DNA of 64,000 nucleotides from Parvibaculum sp045863935. GTDB taxonomy: Bacteria; Pseudomonadota; Alphaproteobacteria; Parvibaculales; Parvibaculaceae. How positions within the stretch are numbered: the stretch's first letter is position 1; each line of letters starts with the position of its first letter. A program made the translations under genes and the position numbers. Positions 60,813 through 64,000 of the stretch are shown in pieces. The notes beneath the pieces were generated by a model that saw only the letters and a list, made by a program, of their open reading frames with translations, ran no database searches and was not told the origin of the DNA. The stretch is taken from the NCBI RefSeq assembly GCF_045863935.1, contig NZ_BTVP01000001.1:124001-188000 (forward strand), written 5' to 3'.

Positions 60813-61853
60813 TCAGGGGGCGGGGTTCGGCTGGTCGAGATGCGCGGCGTCGATTTCCTTTTCGAGTTCCTCGGTCCATTTCACGTCCACGCTGGTGACG
60901 GCGAGCTTCAACTGCTCCATCGTCGTGGCGCCGATGATGTTGGAGGTGACGAAGGGACGCGTCGTCACGAACTGGTTCGCCATCTGCGACGGATCGAGGC
61001 CGTGCTTCCTCGCAATGGCGAGGTAGCTTTCGATGGCGCGGTTCGCCTGCGGGCTTTCGTAGCGCTGCAAGCGGTTGAAGAGCGCCTTGCGCGAACCTTC
61101 CGGCAGGGCGCCGTTCTGGTATTTGCCGGTGAGATAGCCTTGCGCGAGCGGCGAGTAGGCGAGAAGGCCGACGCCGTCGCGATGCGCGATCTCAGAGCCG
61201 CCGAGCTCGAAGGTGCGGTTGATGAGATTGTAGGCGTTCTGGATCGACTGGACGCGCGGCAGGCCCTTCGTCTTTGCGTGATGCAGGAAGGTCATGGTGC
61301 CCCAGGGCGTTTCGTTCGAGAGGCCGATGAAGCGGACCTTGCCTGACTTCACGATCTCGTGCAGCGTTTCGAGGATTTCGCCGATCGGGTGGCACTCGCC
61401 CGCGATGTGCCGGTAGCCGAGGCCGCCGAAAAGATTGATCGGCCGGTCCGGCCAGTGAAGCTGGTAGAGGTCGATATAATCCGTCTGCAGACGTTTCAGG
61501 CTCTTGTTCACGGCCTCGACGATCTGCGCCTTGCTCTGTTCTGTGCCTGCGCCATCGTCTCGGAGCCAGGTCATCGGGCTGCGGCCCGCGACCTTGGTGG
61601 CGAGGATCACCTTGTCGCGGTTTTTGCGCGCCTTGAACCAGGTGCCGATGATCTTCTCGGTCGCACCTTGCGTCTGCGGCTTCGGCGGGACGGCATACAT
61701 TTCCGAGGTGTCGAAGAAGTTGATGCCCTGCGCGATGGCGTAATCCATCTGCTCGTGGCCCTGCGCCTCCGTGTTCTGCTCGCCCCATGTCATGGTGCCG
61801 AGACAGATCGAGCTCACCTTGACGCCGGTGCGGCCGAGTTCGCGATATTCCAT
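60813..61853 (-). CDS. Aldo/keto reductase, Tas-like
   Basis: 346 residues, the Tas family size. MEYRELGRTGVKVSSICLGTMTWGEQN start, FDTSEMYAVPPKPQTQGATE near 48 (Asp and Tyr; the PPKPQTQG insert is the Tas mark), KVAGR near 88 (Lys), DLYQLHWPDR near 128 (His). NADPH-dependent carbonyl reduction; E. coli Tas can suppress tyrosine starvation but the physiological substrate is unclear. Confidence 0.94.
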   Translation of the reverse strand: MEYRELGRTGVKVSSICLGTMTWGEQNTEAQGHEQMDYAIAQGINFFDTSEMYAVPPKPQTQGATEKIIGTWFKARKNRDKVILATKVAGRSPMTWLRDDGAGTEQSKAQIVEAVNKSLKRLQTDYIDLYQLHWPDRPINLFGGLGYRHIAGECHPIGEILETLHEIVKSGKVRFIGLSNETPWGTMTFLHHAKTKGLPRVQSIQNAYNLINRTFELGGSEIAHRDGVGLLAYSPLAQGYLTGKYQNGALPEGSRKALFNRLQRYESPQANRAIESYLAIARKHGLDPSQMANQFVTTRPFVTSNIIGATTMEQLKLAVTSVDVKWTEELEKEIDAAHLDQPNPAP

Positions 61854-61953
61854 GAAGTTCCCCCCCTGGGTTCTCTATTCGTTTTGTTGGTCGATATGGT
61901 TTGCCGGCGGACGGCGCAGACAGGCGCGCCCGCATGAAATGAGACCGTCTCCG

Positions 61954-62628
61954 TCAGTTGGCGGCGCTGCGCTTTGCCCGCGCGCGCTCGATCAGCTTTT
62001 CGACGTCGGGCAGGATGCGCTCGACGATGATGGCGACACCTTCCGCCGTCGGATGGATGCCGTCGCCGAGATTGAGCGCCGGGTCGGCCGCCACGCCTTC
62101 GAGGAAGAAGGGATAGAACACGAGGCCTTCGCGCTCCGCAAGTTCCGCGAAGATCGGGTTGAATTCGTCGCCGTAGTCGCGCCCGAGATTGGGCGGCGCA
62201 TACATGCCGGCAAGGAGGATGGGCAGGCCGCGCGCCTTCAGGCGGGCGACGATCTCGTCGAGGTTCCGGCGGGTGATGCCGGGGTCGATGGCGCGCAGCG
62301 CGTCGTTGGCGCCGAGTTCGACGATGACGGCATCGGCCCCAGGCCCCACCGCCCAGTCGAGGCGGGCAAGGCCGCCCGATGTCGTGTCGCCCGAGACGCC
62401 CGCGTTCACGACCTTCACGTCGTCATGCCCGGCTTTTGCAAGCGCGCGGCCAAGCTGCTCGGGGAAGCCTTCGTCCGGCCCGAGCAGGTAGCCCGCCGTC
62501 AGGCTGTCGCCGAGCGCGACGATGGTAAGTTCGTCCGATGCCTGGGCGGGAGGCGCCGCGAGAAGGGCGAGAAGGAGCGCGGTGCCCGCGAAAAGCTTGC
62601 AAAGCGGTCCCAAGAGGCCATATCGCAT
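61954..62628 (-). CDS. tesA: Arylesterase / lysophospholipase TesA-like
   Basis: 224 residues from ATG 62628 with signal peptide (cut near AQA-SDELT). SGNH motifs intact: ALGDSLTAGYLL near 40 (Ser), AGVSGDTTSGGL near 78 (Gly), ELGANDALR near 108 (Asn) and DGIHPTAEG near 190 (Asp and His). A periplasmic thioesterase, arylesterase and lysophospholipase. Divergent from the ABC transporter, the pairing conserved from E. coli (tesA-ybbAP). Confidence 0.95.
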   Translation of the reverse strand: MRYGLLGPLCKLFAGTALLLALLAAPPAQASDELTIVALGDSLTAGYLLGPDEGFPEQLGRALAKAGHDDVKVVNAGVSGDTTSGGLARLDWAVGPGADAVIVELGANDALRAIDPGITRRNLDEIVARLKARGLPILLAGMYAPPNLGRDYGDEFNPIFAELAEREGLVFYPFFLEGVAADPALNLGDGIHPTAEGVAIIVERILPDVEKLIERARAKRSAAN

Positions 62629-62680
62629 AATATCGTTTGCCTTCCTTCGAGACCCGCTCCACCACAAAGGCCTAAAGCGT

Positions 62681-63373
62681 TTGCCCGACACAATCATCGA
62701 ACTCGACAGCGTGAAACTCAGCCTGCCGAGTGCGGCCGGTCCGGTCAACATTCTCCGGGGGATCGACCTTTCCATCGCAAAGGGTGAAACCGCCGGTCTC
62801 GTGGGGCCGTCCGGTTCCGGCAAGTCCACGCTTCTCATGGTGCTGGCCGGTCTCGAAAGGCCGAGCTCGGGGCGCATCGTCTGCGCGGGCGAAGACCTTA
62901 CGCTCCATGGCGAAGACCAGCTCGCACGCTTCCGCCGCGATCATATAGGTATCGTCTTCCAGTCCTTCCACCTCATCCCGACGATGACGGCACTGGAGAA
63001 TGTCGCGATCCCGCTCGAATTCGCCGGGCGGAAGAACGCCTTCGAGCGGGCGGAGGAGGAGCTACGGCTGGTCGGTCTCGCGCACCGGCTCACGCATTAT
63101 CCGGGGCAGCTCTCGGGCGGCGAGCAGCAGCGCGTCGCGCTTGCCCGCGCGGTGGCGGGCGATCCGGAAATCCTGCTTGCCGACGAACCGACCGGCAATC
63201 TCGACCAGTCGACGGGCGCGGAAATCATCGAACTCATGTTCGACCTGCACAGGCGCAAGGGCGCGACGCTCGTGCTCATCACGCATGACGAGGCGCTGGC
63301 GGCACGCTGCCACCGGATCGTGCGGCTGCGCGACGGGCTGATCGAAAGCATCGAGGCGGGAGCGCCGGCATGA
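62681..63373 (+). CDS. ABC transporter ATP-binding protein (YbbA-like)
   Basis: 230 residues from a TTG at 62681 (LPDTIIELDSVKL); AAAGG lies about 11 nt upstream. Walker A GPSGSGKSTLL near 39, Q-loop VFQSFHLIPT near 91, signature LSGGEQQRVALARA near 142, Walker B ILLADEPTGNLD near 165, and H-loop VLITHDEA near 200. The MacB/LolD-type domain works with the following FtsX-like permease, whose ATG overlaps its stop (ATGA). Confidence 0.94.
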   Translation: MPDTIIELDSVKLSLPSAAGPVNILRGIDLSIAKGETAGLVGPSGSGKSTLLMVLAGLERPSSGRIVCAGEDLTLHGEDQLARFRRDHIGIVFQSFHLIPTMTALENVAIPLEFAGRKNAFERAEEELRLVGLAHRLTHYPGQLSGGEQQRVALARAVAGDPEILLADEPTGNLDQSTGAEIIELMFDLHRRKGATLVLITHDEALAARCHRIVRLRDGLIESIEAGAPA

Positions 63374-64000
63374 GCGGCGTGGACGCGCCGCTCCGGCTTG
63401 CCTTCCGGCTGGCGCGGCGCGAGCTGCGCGGCGGGCTTGCGGGATTTCGCGTCTTCATCGCCTGTCTTGCGCTCGGTGTCGCGGCAATCGCAGGCGTGGG
63501 CTCCGTTTCGGCGGCGCTCACGCATGGGCTCGCGCAAGGCGGGCAGGATATTCTCGGCGGCGATATCGCGCTGCGGCTCATCCACCGCGAGGCGGGGGCG
63601 GAAGAGCTTGCCTATATCACCGAGAGCACGAGGGTTTCTGTGTCAGCCGAAATGCGCGCAATGGCGCGGAGCGCCGGAGAAGGGGGCGCGCGCGGCGCCG
63701 AGGGAAGCGAGGGACGCGGCCAGACGCTTGTCGAGCTGAAGGCGGTGGACGGCGTCTATCCGCTCTATGGCGAGATGACGCTCGAACCGGCCATGCCGCT
63801 TGCCGATGCGCTTGCCATGCGCGACGGGCGGCCGGGCGCCGTCGTGGAACCCAATTTGCTGAGCCGTCTTGGTGTCGGCGCCGGTGGCATCATCCGCATC
63901 GGCGAGGAAACATTCGAACTGCGTGCGACGATCGCGCATGAGCCGGACCGCGTGTCGGACGGTTTCGCGCTCGGACCGCGCGCCATGATCTCGCGCGAGG
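63370..64000 (+). CDS. FtsX-like ABC permease, N-terminal part (cut by window edge)
   Basis: About 210 residues are present; the gene runs past the right edge. The start overlaps the ATPase gene. The first membrane helix (FRVFIACLALGVAAIAGVGS) is followed by GLAQGGQDILGGDIALRLIH and a large periplasmic domain, as in YbbP, which has up to ten helices. With the ATPase and the divergent TesA it forms the YbbAP-TesA unit, thought to extract or process hydrophobic compounds at the inner membrane. A small Ala/Gly/Arg insert occurs near residue 100. Confidence 0.9.
   Translation, partial: MSGVDAPLRLAFRLARRELRGGLAGFRVFIACLALGVAAIAGVGSVSAALTHGLAQGGQDILGGDIALRLIHREAGAEELAYITESTRVSVSAEMRAMARSAGEGGARGAEGSEGRGQTLVELKAVDGVYPLYGEMTLEPAMPLADALAMRDGRPGAVVEPNLLSRLGVGAGGIIRIGEETFELRATIAHEPDRVSDGFALGPRAMISRE

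Overview
The window looks like chromosomal sequence of a high-GC alphaproteobacterium, most likely a lipid- or hydrocarbon-degrading Parvibaculum-like organism (Hyphomicrobiales). This is an inference from gene content. The order hemC-hemD-Mic60-like-HemY divergent from tsaD, homospermidine synthase, IalB and YggT/DUF167 families are alphaproteobacterial in flavour, and the abundance of CoA transferases, acyl-CoA dehydrogenases, SDRs and a DUF1302/DUF1329 pair fits an acyl-CoA-centred metabolism. There is no prophage, CRISPR array, transposase or rRNA operon. Two tRNA genes are present, Thr-CGT and Ala-CGC.

Layout. 1-5 kb: 5' end of rsmB, htpX, an SdhAF4-like gene, an extensin-like protein, a secreted nuclease, a 23-residue membrane peptide, an MBL-fold hydrolase and a Fic protein of apparently lower GC with palindromes at its start. 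5-9 kb: acs, a CaiB/BaiF CoA transferase and a GNAT. 9-11.7 kb: an accessory stretch with a REPIN-like repeat, a creatininase-family protein, an AbrB-Doc toxin-antitoxin pair and a MazG-like pyrophosphohydrolase. 12-17.5 kb: Rieske, EVE, YciI, gpsA, a TetR regulator, two tandem tiny membrane proteins, an esterase and tsaD. 17.6-23.3 kb: the heme/Mic60 operon ending in an alpha/beta hydrolase, then tRNA-Thr. 23.5-27.2 kb: homospermidine synthase, a small triple-YRG protein, an unusual ribbon-helix-helix plus P-II fusion and a second CoA transferase.

27-41 kb: a histidine kinase overlapping a HerA-like ATPase, a PCu(A)C copper chaperone, then DUF1302, DUF1329 and YCF48-like envelope proteins, each with its own terminator, followed by enoyl-CoA hydratase, two acyl-CoA dehydrogenase-family genes and an SDR. 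41-49 kb: tRNA-Ala, YggT, DUF167, folD, an aldo/keto reductase, yjhX, a degenerate membrane-bound beta-lactamase-like protein, a Tag-like glycosylase, ppa and argG. 49-64 kb: LemA/DUF3137, an HCCA isomerase-GST pair, rlmN, IalB, a quinone oxidoreductase, a GDSL-like protein lacking its catalytic residues, an active-looking serine hydrolase, small housekeeping genes, thpR, a Tas-like reductase, tesA and a divergent ABC/FtsX transporter that runs off the right edge.

The most unusual item is the P-II signalling protein with an in-frame N-terminal ribbon-helix-helix domain (25523-26020). It shares a 211-bp AT-rich promoter region with the divergent YRG-repeat gene. Other items worth a second look are two hydrolase-fold proteins that have lost their catalytic residues, the Fic operator/start arrangement, the tandem mini membrane proteins, and the sensorless kinase-HerA operon.
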